Assembly: GCA_905203015.1 (NCBI GenBank)
Contig: CAJKUC010000012.1
Coordinates: forward strand, 1-64,000
DNA length: 64,000 nucleotides
Direction of reading: 5' to 3'
From: an uncultured Christensenella sp.
GTDB lineage: Bacteria; Bacillota; Clostridia; Christensenellales; Borkfalkiaceae
In this document: one piece after another, positions 37,521-46,734 of the stretch
Layout: every line of letters begins with the position of its first letter
Numbering within the stretch: position 1 is the stretch's first letter
The notes under the pieces: model-generated
Seen by the model: the letters and a program-made list of their open reading frames with translations, nothing else
Databases searched by the model: none
What the model was told of the DNA's origin: nothing
Made by a program: the position numbers and the translations under genes

Positions 37521-38828
37521 TTATTTATAAAATTCGGAAATTTCCACCACGCGACTTTCTTTCATTGCCTTATCCGCCGCGTACACGCAAATATGCCCGT
37601 TTATCGAATCGGACAATTCCGTGCAACTCACAGAAGGCTTTTCGCCGCGCATATATTTCACAAAATCAAGCGCAAGTTTCTCGTCGCCGCCGAAATGCCC
37701 GCCGTCTTCGCTTTGATTGTTTGCGTTGAAATCTATAATTCTTTCCTTGCCTTTATCGATATTCGCGCGATTATCTTTGTCGAACGTTCTGATATACAAT
37801 TTGCCATCGCCTGCCCAACCTTCGATTTCGCCTTTCGTGCCGAGTACAAACAAAGATCTGCCCGCTCTTTGCGCCGAACAAAGCATCGTATGTGTGGCAG
37901 TCGATCCGTTTTCAAACTGCATTAGCACCGCTTGATGATCTACAACGGTCGCCCCCGATTTATAAACGCATACGCCGTGCGGGTTATCCGTTTTCAGCGA
38001 ATGTATTTTCTCTTCCATAGTGAGTTCGCTTTCTTCCTTGCCCGTGCATTGCCAAGGGTACGCCGCGAGATAATGCGGATTTTCGAGAATCATCATTTTC
38101 GCCGAATACTGGCAAGTATCCACAAGCGGACAATCCACCAAACATCTCGTGCCGGCTTCCTTGGGCGCTTTTTCGGGAATAATAAAATTTCTGCCGCCGA
38201 AACTGCTTACTTTCACGGGTTTGCTGGCGTTATTCAGCCAGCAATCAAGATCGATATCGTGACAGCATTTTTGTAAAAGCATAGAAGAGCCGCACTCTTC
38301 TGCTTTCGCCCACTTGCCTCGAATGAAAGAAATAGCGTTATGCGCAACCCCTACGCGTTCCTGCGTTTCCACATGTACCACTTCGCCGATTTCGCCCGAA
38401 TTGATAATCTCTTTCGCCGTCTTGTAAAAATCGGAATAACGAAGCACGTGGCAAATCATCACTTTATTCCCGTGTTCTTTCACCACGTTATACAGCGCAA
38501 GCAATTCTTCCGCATTATTCGTAATCGGCTTTTCAAGAAGCATATCGTAGCCTTGCTTTAAAAGCGGCACGGAAGTGGGAATGTGCAATTTATCCATCGT
38601 TCCGTTAATCACGCAATCCGCGATTTTCCCCATCGGTAAGATTTCGCTTATGTCATTGAAACACATATTTTCAGGTACGCCGTATAAGTCTTTGCACATA
38701 TCGCGCACGTGTTTATCCGGATCTACCAACGCTACGATTTTTAATTGTTCGGGACATTTAATCGTAATCGCGGCATATACTCTGCTTCGATGTCCGCAAC
38801 CTACAATAACGGCTGTCAACGGTTTCAT
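37521..38828 (-). CDS. Gfo/Idh/MocA family oxidoreductase
   Basis: The start at 38828 overlaps the stop of the GH2 gene by ATGA, with AAGGAGAAGAACAAAAA upstream; longer upstream frames are out of step with this. The 435-residue protein has the NAD-binding VIVGCGHRSRVYA and the EKP motif (MLLEKPIT), both hallmarks of the family, with a C-terminal alpha/beta domain. A Cys cluster (CLVDCPLVDTC) near residue 220 is unusual but occurs in some members. It probably oxidises or epimerises a sugar or a glycoside, as related proteins do in redox-assisted glycosidase pathways. Confidence 0.88.
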   Translation of the reverse strand: MKPLTAVIVGCGHRSRVYAAITIKCPEQLKIVALVDPDKHVRDMCKDLYGVPENMCFNDISEILPMGKIADCVINGTMDKLHIPTSVPLLKQGYDMLLEKPITNNAEELLALYNVVKEHGNKVMICHVLRYSDFYKTAKEIINSGEIGEVVHVETQERVGVAHNAISFIRGKWAKAEECGSSMLLQKCCHDIDLDCWLNNASKPVKVSSFGGRNFIIPEKAPKEAGTRCLVDCPLVDTCQYSAKMMILENPHYLAAYPWQCTGKEESELTMEEKIHSLKTDNPHGVCVYKSGATVVDHQAVLMQFENGSTATHTMLCSAQRAGRSLFVLGTKGEIEGWAGDGKLYIRTFDKDNRANIDKGKERIIDFNANNQSEDGGHFGGDEKLALDFVKYMRGEKPSVSCTELSDSINGHICVYAADKAMKESRVVEISEFYK

Positions 38829-41275
38829 TTTTTGTTCTTCTCCTTTGCGTATTCTTCGGCAACGTACGCTTTTGATTCTTTCCAGAATTGTTTGCTTTCC
38901 ACGGGAGCGTCGTCCATCTCCCAAAATTGAGTCATAATACTTTCCCGCACGGGTTTTTCGGCGCATTTCTTCATATACGTTTTTAACTCGCCGAGCGAAA
39001 GCACGGTTTGCGGATAAAAATCTGCGCTATTCATATAGCCGAGAATACAATTCGCCATACACAGCGACGACGGTTCGTTTTCGTCAAGTCCCGTGAAATT
39101 CAAACCACATACAAGCAGTTTTCCTTTACCTGCGCCAACTTCAAACAAATAAGAAAAATTCCGTAACGTTCTTTCGTAAATCAGATCGGGCATATTAAAA
39201 CAATCTTTATATGCGTCGAATCTGTCGCGGCAACTCTTATCAATACCCGAGATAATATTTTTTACCTTTACAGGAAAATCGTCGAGATTGATTTTATCGC
39301 AATCTTCGCTTAAAACGCTTAAATTGTAATCATAATATCCGTCTGTGGAAAAACCGTATTTATTTAAAAGTTCGCAATCGAGTAAGCCGCCGTAATTCGT
39401 GCCTCTATCCCATATCACGGGCTTGAATCTGTTCCAGCTCGCTTTAAACGCATACTCCGGATTTTTCATATCCTTATGAATCACGTGCCGTGTGAACGCC
39501 GAACGATATATAAGGCAGACTTTATCGCCGTTTTCAAGAGCCGCAAACGCTTTTTGAATATCATCGGTTACGGTAACGTCGCCGCTACGATAATTCAAAA
39601 ACTCATCGTAAGACAAAGCTTTTTGTTTTTCGTATACCCAAAGCGTCCATTCGTTTTCGGCGAATACGCCGGATTTTCCGTCGAGCGTGATTTTTAACGT
39701 AAGTTTTTCCGACGATTTCACCTTGGGCAGCCTGATTCTTGCTTTGCATAACGTGTACAGCCCGTTTTCGGAAACGTCGAGATTTTTCATTCCGCCAGTA
39801 GCGTAAACTTGATTTCTTTCACCGATTAACGAATAATTCAAATCGACTTTTTCGCAATCGTTTTCGCCGAGATTAGAAAGCTTTATTTTGAATTCAAGCG
39901 TTTTTTCCGCTTCGAAATTACGCTTTTTTATATCGGTTAAAACCACTCTGTCGCCATTGAACTTCAAAAATTTTTCAGGCGAGATCGCGTTTTCGTCATC
40001 GAAACAATCTATAACGCCGTTTGAATTTTCGTACACGTCGGTATCGGCAAGTTGCAAGAAATGAAAACCGCCGAGAAGTTCGCTCGATCTCATCGCTTCA
40101 AAAGCCGTTTTCCAGCACCCGAATTGAAAACGCTTGCTCGCCGCATACATTTCGGAATATTTTTCTCCATATCCCTTTGCGGCAATCATTTTCAATTCTT
40201 CTTCGATCCACCACGGCTGTTTTACACCGTATTTTTCGAATTTCGCCTTAAGCCCTGCAAAATCGCGCAAAGCAGTATAGTGGCACGTTTCGTGCGCCAA
40301 AAGCGGCACGTTGAATTTCAGTTCTCTTACGGTTTCTGTGTTTTCTCCTTCCGTATGCAAAGGTTTATCGGCGCCGCCGCCCACCACAAGCAGATTTTCC
40401 GTATTTTCGTACATATCCGCATGTCTGCCGAACGGGAAATAATAACTCAGATGCTGCACGTCTATATCAACGAACGGTCTGCCGTTTGCGCCCCACGCAC
40501 ACGTATCGAGAAAAAGCCGCGTACCGTCGAGGCTTTCTAACAACGCATGAATTTCTCCAATGCGTTGCGCCGCCGAAGCGTCTTTGATCTCGTTGCCGAT
40601 ACAATACACGCAAAGCGACGGATGATTATAATAATCGTTCACCACTTTTTCTATGTATTCATCCGGCACCAATACGTTGCCGCTTGTTTGCATTTCACGC
40701 AAATTATTATAAATATCGTCGGGCATACGCATTTCGATATGCACCAACATTCCTTCTTCATCCGCCGCTTTGAAAAATTCTTCATCGGGCACGACGGAAT
40801 GGAATCTGACGAGATTAAACCCGTACGTTTTTGCCGCTTTGATGTTTTTTCTGTAAAACTCTTCTTTTGAAAGACGGCAATTATTCGAATGATCGTGCGC
40901 CGTTGCCCCGCGGATATATCCGCGTATAAATATCGGCGAACCGTTCAGACAAACGTTTTTTCCGTTCTGCGAAATGCTTCTGCAACCAAAACTGCCTTTT
41001 ACTACTTCTTTTCCGTCGGCAAAAGATATTTCCGCACAAAAATCGTACAGATTCGGATGGGTGACGCTCCACGCCGCCGCATTCTTAATTGCAAAAAGGC
41101 GATTTACTATCGTTTTTTCTTCGCCGGCAAATTCAAAACGGTATTTCCGGTCGCTGAATCTTGCCGAAATATCCAAAACAACTTTTCGTACGGGTTTTTC
41201 GGCGATCACCGCTACCCTTCCGTTGCCGTTTTCGTCGGCGTATATTTTTACTATCGTATTATTTATAAAAGCCAT
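38825..41275 (-). CDS. Glycoside hydrolase family 2 enzyme
   Basis: The 816-residue protein has an N-terminal beta-sandwich and then the GH2 catalytic barrel. Its acid/base Glu lies in YCIGNEI near residue 228 and the likely nucleophile Glu in LLAHETCHY near 326. IFIRGYIRGATAHDHSNN and GFNLVRFHSVVPDEEFF mark the barrel start. The usual first jelly-roll domain seems absent or divergent. It has no signal peptide and acts in the cytoplasm, as a beta-galactosidase, beta-glucuronidase or beta-mannosidase type; the uxaC/uxuA context favours, but does not prove, a uronidase. It is translationally coupled to the oxidoreductase gene. Confidence 0.85.
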   Translation of the reverse strand: MAFINNTIVKIYADENGNGRVAVIAEKPVRKVVLDISARFSDRKYRFEFAGEEKTIVNRLFAIKNAAAWSVTHPNLYDFCAEISFADGKEVVKGSFGCRSISQNGKNVCLNGSPIFIRGYIRGATAHDHSNNCRLSKEEFYRKNIKAAKTYGFNLVRFHSVVPDEEFFKAADEEGMLVHIEMRMPDDIYNNLREMQTSGNVLVPDEYIEKVVNDYYNHPSLCVYCIGNEIKDASAAQRIGEIHALLESLDGTRLFLDTCAWGANGRPFVDIDVQHLSYYFPFGRHADMYENTENLLVVGGGADKPLHTEGENTETVRELKFNVPLLAHETCHYTALRDFAGLKAKFEKYGVKQPWWIEEELKMIAAKGYGEKYSEMYAASKRFQFGCWKTAFEAMRSSELLGGFHFLQLADTDVYENSNGVIDCFDDENAISPEKFLKFNGDRVVLTDIKKRNFEAEKTLEFKIKLSNLGENDCEKVDLNYSLIGERNQVYATGGMKNLDVSENGLYTLCKARIRLPKVKSSEKLTLKITLDGKSGVFAENEWTLWVYEKQKALSYDEFLNYRSGDVTVTDDIQKAFAALENGDKVCLIYRSAFTRHVIHKDMKNPEYAFKASWNRFKPVIWDRGTNYGGLLDCELLNKYGFSTDGYYDYNLSVLSEDCDKINLDDFPVKVKNIISGIDKSCRDRFDAYKDCFNMPDLIYERTLRNFSYLFEVGAGKGKLLVCGLNFTGLDENEPSSLCMANCILGYMNSADFYPQTVLSLGELKTYMKKCAEKPVRESIMTQFWEMDDAPVESKQFWKESKAYVAEEYAKEKNKK

Positions 41276-41341
41276 TCGTTCGTTCCTTCGTTACGCAAAA
41301 TTATTTTTCGATATAATAATTTTTTGCGCTTATAAATACTT

Positions 41342-41373
41342 CATACTCCCGAAAGATTTTTTTCGGGAGTATG
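41342..41373. terminator. Strong hairpin after the 785-aa gene
   Basis: CATACTCCCGAAA and TTTCGGGAGTATG form a perfect 13-bp stem (loop GATTTT) between the 785-aa and GH2 genes, with a T-run on the plus side. It likely ends or weakens the upstream minus transcript. Confidence 0.6.
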
Positions 41374-41390
41374 CCTTTTTCTCCTTCGTT

Positions 41391-43748
41391 TTATGCGGAA
41401 TATTTATTCAATTTCACTCCGTTTACAACGTTTTTTCCGCCGTCGGCAGACATTCCTTCTGCAACATAAACAACTTCTTCCACGTGCGCAAATTCCGTTA
41501 AAGACGACTCCGCTGTTTTTAAATTGATGGTAATATCTACATTGTTATTGTTTTTCCAACCCATCCATTTATTTGTGGAACCGCACAACGTTTGCACCAC
41601 GCCGGAAATATTGATTACAAAGTTTTTAAACGTGCACCCTACAAACCCATATTGGCAAAGCGCGCCGTCCTGCTTACTTGCATCGTGCTTTGCATTATTG
41701 ATATTAACGGTAACGTTTTCAAATGTAGTATACGTAGCAACGCGCGCCAAAATAAAGCCGTCGATTCCGTCCGGATTTTTTCCGCTGTTGCTCGTGACTG
41801 TAAGATCTTTAACAACTGCGCCGTGTCCTAAAATCGTAAATACGCCAAGCCCGGACTTTCCGTTCTCTTCGATTGTAATCGTTTTGCCGTTTCCGTCTAA
41901 CGTGCCGAGAAATCCGTACGATGTAACGTCCGTAGAAGCGTTGGGGCGGAATTTCCATGTTGCATAACCGATGTCCGCCGCAGAAATATCGCTCAACAAG
42001 ACAAAATAGCCGCTGATTTTCTGCGTGGTACTATCCCGCATCACGATTTTGCTCTGCCATTCTTCAAGACTCGATATTGTATCGGTAGCAACGGTTACAG
42101 GCAAATCCACGATGAACGTTTCCCCGTCTTTTTCCAAAGTAATAATCAAATCGTGTCTGCCGTAATTGGAAGAAAAGGCAGCGGAAACAGACGCATAATC
42201 CAATCCGTTCAATTGCGTCCCTTTTTCGGAAACAATGCTTACTACACGATACGTTTCATAAGCTTCGCCGAGCGAAAGCGCCGATTGCGTATTTGCAAGC
42301 GAAAAAATCTGACGAAAAAGCATCGTCGGCTCTTTATATTTTATGCCGGACAAAACCACCTCGCCGTTTTTCGCAGGCATCCCGTCGGCGACATAGACAA
42401 TATCGTTGTTATGCCCGATTTCCTGAATCGCCGAAGAGGAGGTTACAAGATTAATTTCGCAATGCTCAAAAGTACAATTATTCAAAGAGAGGTTAGCATT
42501 GTTCCCTCCGATTAACGCCTCAACTTTTCCATTGATATTTACCACCACGCCGTTCAACGCGCAATCCACCATACCTTCGTGCGTTAATGCCCCATATCTC
42601 ACGCCGCTTGTATGATTAGCGTTGCCGATTGTAATCGTTACATTTTCAAACGTGGTTTTACGGGCAATCTGCGCCAAAGTAATATTTGTGTTCCACCCAG
42701 GCGATCTCCCGCTATCGTTTACTATGTTTAAATTTTTAACGACAGCGCCGTCTCCGAGAAAAGCAAATATGCCCAATCCGGTCTCCGCTCCCTTCTCAAC
42801 AGTAATCGTTTTGCCGTTGCCTTCAAGCGTGCCGCGAAAGCCGAAAGCCCCGTTTCCCGCGGCGGGTTTAATCGTCGTTTTCAGGCTCGTGCCGCCGATA
42901 CTGAAATTTTCGGTTAACACGTAGTAGCCGAAAACTCTGCTGCCCTCATCGTTCTCATTATCGCTTGTAATTAAAATATTGCTTTGCCATTCCTGCAAAC
43001 TCGAAATTTGAGCCGTTACAACGGTTACAGGGACTAAAACGGTATGAGTAGCCCCGTCTTCCGTTTTCACCAGCACCGTAAGCGTTTGCTTGCCATGTTT
43101 TTCTTTATCCGCTTTCAATTCGTTGCTAATCTGTAAAGATGAAAGATCTTTACCTAAATCGTAAGCTCCTAATTTAATGCTTTCCACGCTTGCGTACGAG
43201 CTTACGCCGTCAAGCTTCAAAGAAAGCGTTTCTTCCGTCAATAATAATTTCTGATCTTCCAAAGATACTTTTTTGTTAAATACTACGGATTCATCGATAT
43301 TTCCGCATTCGCAAAGTCCGTAATCCTTGTCGGAATCTCCTTCCGTCCATAAATTATACGTATGTTCGGCAAACTCGCTTTTCGAGTCACAGCGGGAACA
43401 TTCGTGCCAATGATTTGTGTCATCATTTGCCCACGTTTTGGCGTAATCATGTCCGAGTGCGGCAATTTCTTTGTACGTTGTATAATCGCAGCCTTGCTGT
43501 TTACAAGTATCGTAAGTCTCCCAACCTTTCTCGGTACACGTTGCCGCTTTTGCCTCATGATGTTCCAAATCATGCGCCCCAAGCTCTCCGTACTCTTCGC
43601 CGCACTTATCGCATATTGCCCTCGTCTGGCAAGTGGCCGTGCCGCCCTCGTGTTCGCACTCTTTCGGCGTTTTATCGCACGCAGCCGCTAATGCCGCACT
43701 TGACGCCAACGCCAGAAGAAGCATCAAAAATGTTGCTTTTTTTCTCAT
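41391..43748 (-). CDS. Surface lipoprotein with Cys-rich and beta-helix modules, 785 aa
   Basis: The signal peptide ends in the lipobox LAAAC/DKTPK. Residues about 28-165 hold repeated small Cys/His modules (CQTRAICDKCGEEYGELGAH, CTEKGWETYDTC, WHECSRCDSKSEF) as in the phosphoesterase lipoprotein. Two GLUG/beta-helix modules start near residues 250 and 560 (GYYVLTENF; GYFVLLSDI), each with the GTLEGNGKTITVE-GLGIF-LGDGAVVKNL pattern seen in the 1534-aa protein. No catalytic domain is recognised; glycan binding at the surface is likely. GGAGG precedes the ATG. A stem-loop region (43797-43828) separates it from the 564-aa gene. Confidence 0.8.
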   Translation of the reverse strand: MRKKATFLMLLLALASSAALAAACDKTPKECEHEGGTATCQTRAICDKCGEEYGELGAHDLEHHEAKAATCTEKGWETYDTCKQQGCDYTTYKEIAALGHDYAKTWANDDTNHWHECSRCDSKSEFAEHTYNLWTEGDSDKDYGLCECGNIDESVVFNKKVSLEDQKLLLTEETLSLKLDGVSSYASVESIKLGAYDLGKDLSSLQISNELKADKEKHGKQTLTVLVKTEDGATHTVLVPVTVVTAQISSLQEWQSNILITSDNENDEGSRVFGYYVLTENFSIGGTSLKTTIKPAAGNGAFGFRGTLEGNGKTITVEKGAETGLGIFAFLGDGAVVKNLNIVNDSGRSPGWNTNITLAQIARKTTFENVTITIGNANHTSGVRYGALTHEGMVDCALNGVVVNINGKVEALIGGNNANLSLNNCTFEHCEINLVTSSSAIQEIGHNNDIVYVADGMPAKNGEVVLSGIKYKEPTMLFRQIFSLANTQSALSLGEAYETYRVVSIVSEKGTQLNGLDYASVSAAFSSNYGRHDLIITLEKDGETFIVDLPVTVATDTISSLEEWQSKIVMRDSTTQKISGYFVLLSDISAADIGYATWKFRPNASTDVTSYGFLGTLDGNGKTITIEENGKSGLGVFTILGHGAVVKDLTVTSNSGKNPDGIDGFILARVATYTTFENVTVNINNAKHDASKQDGALCQYGFVGCTFKNFVINISGVVQTLCGSTNKWMGWKNNNNVDITINLKTAESSLTEFAHVEEVVYVAEGMSADGGKNVVNGVKLNKYSA

Positions 43749-43796
43749 ATCATACCTCCGTATCTTTTATAAAAATTCCCCTTGTTAAAATTGTTT

Positions 43797-43828
43797 GTTG
43801 CCGTATATACGGCAACGCCCCGTGGGGC
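43797..43828. terminator. Double hairpin between the 564-aa and 785-aa genes
   Basis: GTTGCCGTATATACGGCAAC is a perfect 20-bp palindrome, directly followed by GCCCCGTGGGGC and AAATTTTTT. On the minus strand the pair lies just after the 564-aa gene. Confidence 0.55.
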
Positions 43829-43844
43829 AAATTTTTTACTCGTT

Positions 43845-45539
43845 TTATGCTTCGATCAAAAGTTTAATCTTCCCTTGCGCGTCGGGCAAAATCGTATACT
43901 CTTGTGCAATAAATCCGCCTGTCAGAAAGAATATTTCTTTCTTACTTTCCGCTTCGCCTTGTTCTACTTTTATCGTTCCCGCAATCAGCGGCAATACAAA
44001 TTTCAGTCCTTCGGCGCGTATTATGTTTATTTGCATTCCGCTTTCCGATAACGTATATTCTATCCGAGGATTCGCGCCCGAAAGAATTTCGCCGCCGTTC
44101 GTTGCAAGCCCGGTAGTTGCCGTTATGCAATACGCTTCAACTTTATCCTCGCGCCCGATTTCCGCGTTTAAATAAAACGTCGACGAATATTCTTTGCCGT
44201 CTATCGCTTTTATCAGGCGCGGCAGCAAACTTCTATGATTTTCTCTATCTTTTACCTGCTGCATATTCGTCGGTTCAACCAAAACGTAATCCGTTACCGA
44301 ACCCATAATCATCGGGCCGACTTTTTTATTAAATAACGCCGTCAGCGTTCCGCCCGTTGCGTGTCCGCTGAAAATAATATCGAAATCGTAATCGGTTATC
44401 GTTGCCCGATAATCGCCTTTCGCAAGCTTAAACGTTCTCACTTCCGGATAATATTTACACAAATCCGTTTTATCGGAATCTATCGCCGTCGGCGCGGGTT
44501 GTAAATATTTTTCATCGGTATGTTCCAGAACAAATGCAAGCGAATTGATATGTTCGAAAGTATGATGCGTGCAGGCATATTCGCCGCGTTTATGATAATG
44601 CGGTCCGCCGTATAATAAGCCTCCCTCACTGCATTTTTCAAGCATTTCGGCATTTCTGTATGCCGCTTCCGCAAACGCAGAGTCTTTATCGGCAAGGAGC
44701 AAAAACATCGGTGCGCACCCGTCGGAAGTTCTCGATCCCCAATACGTCCACTTATTGTTTCTGTTGCCGAAAGAGTTATCCCAACCGCCGTCCGGCAACA
44801 TAAAATCAAGATGCGCGCGCACGATTTTCACAAGCCGTTCTTTCAATTCTTCGTCGCCGACTTCATAAGCGTATTTCACAAGCGCGGGAACCGATTCTTC
44901 CACATTGTACCCGATATCTATCGCTTTACAGCCCTTCGCCGAAAGCTTGTCGTGTGGTTTGTTTTCCCCGTACAACAACCCGTTTTCGGTGATATGTTCC
45001 ATAGCGTAAGCGATCAGACGCTTTGCTCTGTCAAGATATTTTTGTTCGTGAAAATAATTTCCCGATAACGCCATTGCCAAACCGTTCGTCGTGGCGTAAT
45101 TGATATTTGCCGGCGATTTTTCGTTAAGATTATCATATAGCCATTCCGCCATTCTTGCGGCACGTTTCTCAAACGCGGAAAATGTTTCTTTATCTAATAT
45201 CTCAGCCCCCGAACGCAATGCTTCTATCACCGCCGATTGATGAAAAGTAGTCGTGTATCGCCAGGTTGTTTGCGCGTCATTGTAAAGCCCTCCGTCGGTA
45301 CAAAGTAAGTTATCGCCGTAAGCGAACACGTCTTTCGCCGCGAGCAAATATTTCTCTTCGCCGAAAATTTTCGCCGCAACGATATACCCGTAAACCGCAT
45401 CGGGACATCTGCCGTGTATATTTTTACACGCGCGACAATAAATTCCACCCTTAAAAGCTTTATCGTCGCCCTGATCTTGTAACGCGATTAAAGCATCACA
45501 GTATTTTTTTAATAAATTTCGATATATGTTCGTTCTCAT
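43845..45539 (-). CDS. Alpha/alpha-toroid carbohydrate enzyme, 564 aa, family not settled
   Basis: The N-terminal 370 residues show the helix-pair pattern of (alpha/alpha)6 toroid enzymes: TTFHQSAVIEALRSGA, NINYATTNGLAMALSG, DGGWDNSFGNRNNKWTYWGS and ACTHHTFEHINSLAFVLEH. The last 190 residues form a beta-sandwich. This layout occurs in heparinase II/III-like lyases, GH88/GH105-type and related glycosidases; the paired His of CTHHTFEH and the Tyr-rich parts would suit a lyase or hydrolase. No signal peptide is present, so it acts inside. It is first in its minus-strand unit, transcribed divergently from araC. A typical ribosome-binding site is not seen. Confidence 0.7.
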   Translation of the reverse strand: MRTNIYRNLLKKYCDALIALQDQGDDKAFKGGIYCRACKNIHGRCPDAVYGYIVAAKIFGEEKYLLAAKDVFAYGDNLLCTDGGLYNDAQTTWRYTTTFHQSAVIEALRSGAEILDKETFSAFEKRAARMAEWLYDNLNEKSPANINYATTNGLAMALSGNYFHEQKYLDRAKRLIAYAMEHITENGLLYGENKPHDKLSAKGCKAIDIGYNVEESVPALVKYAYEVGDEELKERLVKIVRAHLDFMLPDGGWDNSFGNRNNKWTYWGSRTSDGCAPMFLLLADKDSAFAEAAYRNAEMLEKCSEGGLLYGGPHYHKRGEYACTHHTFEHINSLAFVLEHTDEKYLQPAPTAIDSDKTDLCKYYPEVRTFKLAKGDYRATITDYDFDIIFSGHATGGTLTALFNKKVGPMIMGSVTDYVLVEPTNMQQVKDRENHRSLLPRLIKAIDGKEYSSTFYLNAEIGREDKVEAYCITATTGLATNGGEILSGANPRIEYTLSESGMQINIIRAEGLKFVLPLIAGTIKVEQGEAESKKEIFFLTGGFIAQEYTILPDAQGKIKLLIEA

Positions 45540-45575
45540 TGTCTACCATTTTGCATTTTTGAATTATCCAAGTAT

Positions 45576-45604
45576 ATTGTATCATAAAAAATTTTGAAAG
45601 ACAA
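45576..45604 (-). promoter_or_regulatory. Promoter of the 564-aa gene
   Basis: On the minus strand TTGTCT (45599-45604) and TACAAT (45576-45581) are 17 bp apart. The start codon is 36 bp beyond the -10 box. It is divergent from the araC promoter. Confidence 0.75.
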
Positions 45605-45623
45605 TAGCAATTTTTGCTAAAAA

Positions 45624-45641
45624 TTATTGCATTTTTGGCAT
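45624..45641. promoter_or_regulatory. Candidate AraC operator, copy 2
   Basis: TTATTGCATTTTTGGCAT overlaps the -35 box of the araC promoter, a repressor-type position, and lies about 20 bp upstream of the -35 box of the divergent promoter. It is identical to 34860-34877. Confidence 0.6.
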
Positions 45642-45655
45642 AAATATGTTATAAT
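45627..45655 (+). promoter_or_regulatory. araC promoter, leaderless layout
   Basis: TTGCAT (45627-45632) and TATAAT (45650-45655) are 17 bp apart. The ATG begins only 7 bp after the -10 box, so transcription would start at or next to the start codon; no ribosome-binding site is present. Confidence 0.75.
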
Positions 45656-45661
45656 GATTTT

Positions 45662-46474
45662 ATGAAAAACAATACCGTAAGATTTTATCATTCTATCGAT
45701 GAGCCCACTACTCCCGATAATGCGAGTTGGGCGCCGCATCTTCATAACGATTACGAAATACTTTTCGTTTATTCCGTTGAAAATGCGTATTTTAATATCA
45801 GCGGACTGAAATACCAACTTAAATCGTTCGATTTGGTATTTATCAAGCCTGCCGTGATCCATAATCTTACCATTCCGTACAATCAGAATTACGAACGTTG
45901 CGGGTTATACTTTCCCGCAAGCGCGATTCCACGCGAACTGAAATCGGCCGTCGGTAATTTCAACAATATTTATCATCTGAATAACAACAATCATTCTGTT
46001 TTTAAGATTATCGACAGCCTGTCCGAGGCGGAAAAAAATTTTTCGAAAGAAGATTTTTCGGCATATCTTCCCTCAGCATTGATACAAATTCTCTACCACT
46101 TAAAATATGCCGCCGCCACGGAAACTGCCATAGGCTTATCAAACGATACAATCGATAAAATTCTAAAATACATCGATCAACATATCACCGAACCATTGGA
46201 TGCGGAAATTATATCAAAACAATGTTTAATAAGCAAATCGTGGCTATCTCACAATTTTAAAGAATTGCTCGGCATCAGTTTAAAAAAGTATATCAATCAG
46301 AAAAAAATGCTGATGATAGAACAACTCATTCCCACCGGTATTTCGATAACGCACCTCACCGAAGAATATTCTTATAACAATTACACAACCTTTTTCCGGC
46401 AATACAAACAATATTTAAATAAAAAACCGAGCGTCAACAAATCTAAAACAAACAAAACAAAACCGACTTTATAA
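45662..46474 (+). CDS. AraC-family transcription regulator
   Basis: The 270-residue protein has an N-terminal cupin sensor with the HLHNDYEILFV motif near residues 26-36. The C-terminal 100 residues are two helix-turn-helix motifs: ISKQCLISKSWLSHNFKELLG and the later ISITHLTEEYSYNNYTTFFRQYK, the standard AraC signature. It sits divergently from the 564-aa enzyme gene and is the only regulator of the locus in view. An 18-bp motif in its promoter recurs upstream of the 1534-aa unit. Sugar acids or oligosaccharides are the likely effectors. It appears to be translated from a leaderless message. Confidence 0.92.
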   Translation: MKNNTVRFYHSIDEPTTPDNASWAPHLHNDYEILFVYSVENAYFNISGLKYQLKSFDLVFIKPAVIHNLTIPYNQNYERCGLYFPASAIPRELKSAVGNFNNIYHLNNNNHSVFKIIDSLSEAEKNFSKEDFSAYLPSALIQILYHLKYAAATETAIGLSNDTIDKILKYIDQHITEPLDAEIISKQCLISKSWLSHNFKELLGISLKKYINQKKMLMIEQLIPTGISITHLTEEYSYNNYTTFFRQYKQYLNKKPSVNKSKTNKTKPTL

Positions 46475-46503
46475 AAATGCTCATTGTTTTAGCAACTAAA
46501 ATA

Positions 46504-46734
46504 TCACCTTGTATCCATCGGCGGAGGTCGCTTGGAATTCATGATTACGGCAAGTTGTTTTTCATACCTGCGCATCATAATTTCCGTTACCTTATGAATA
46601 ATTTCCTCTCTGGATTCGTCCATTTCCCTTTTGTCTACTTCGTCAAGCCTTACGTATAGCGGAATATTGACTGCGTAAGTGCCGTCTTTTCTTCTTAGCC
46701 TTATGTATGCGACTTTTTGGTATTGTTCATTCAT
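46504..46734 (-). CDS. Small charged protein, 76 aa
   Basis: GGGGAG precedes the ATG at 46734. The product is helical and highly charged (MDESREEIIHKVTEIMMRRYEK in the middle). It is a plausible small protein of a mobile element, but I recognise no family. It is convergent with araC, with a 29-bp gap. Confidence 0.5.
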   Translation of the reverse strand: MNEQYQKVAYIRLRRKDGTYAVNIPLYVRLDEVDKREMDESREEIIHKVTEIMMRRYEKQLAVIMNSKRPPPMDTR

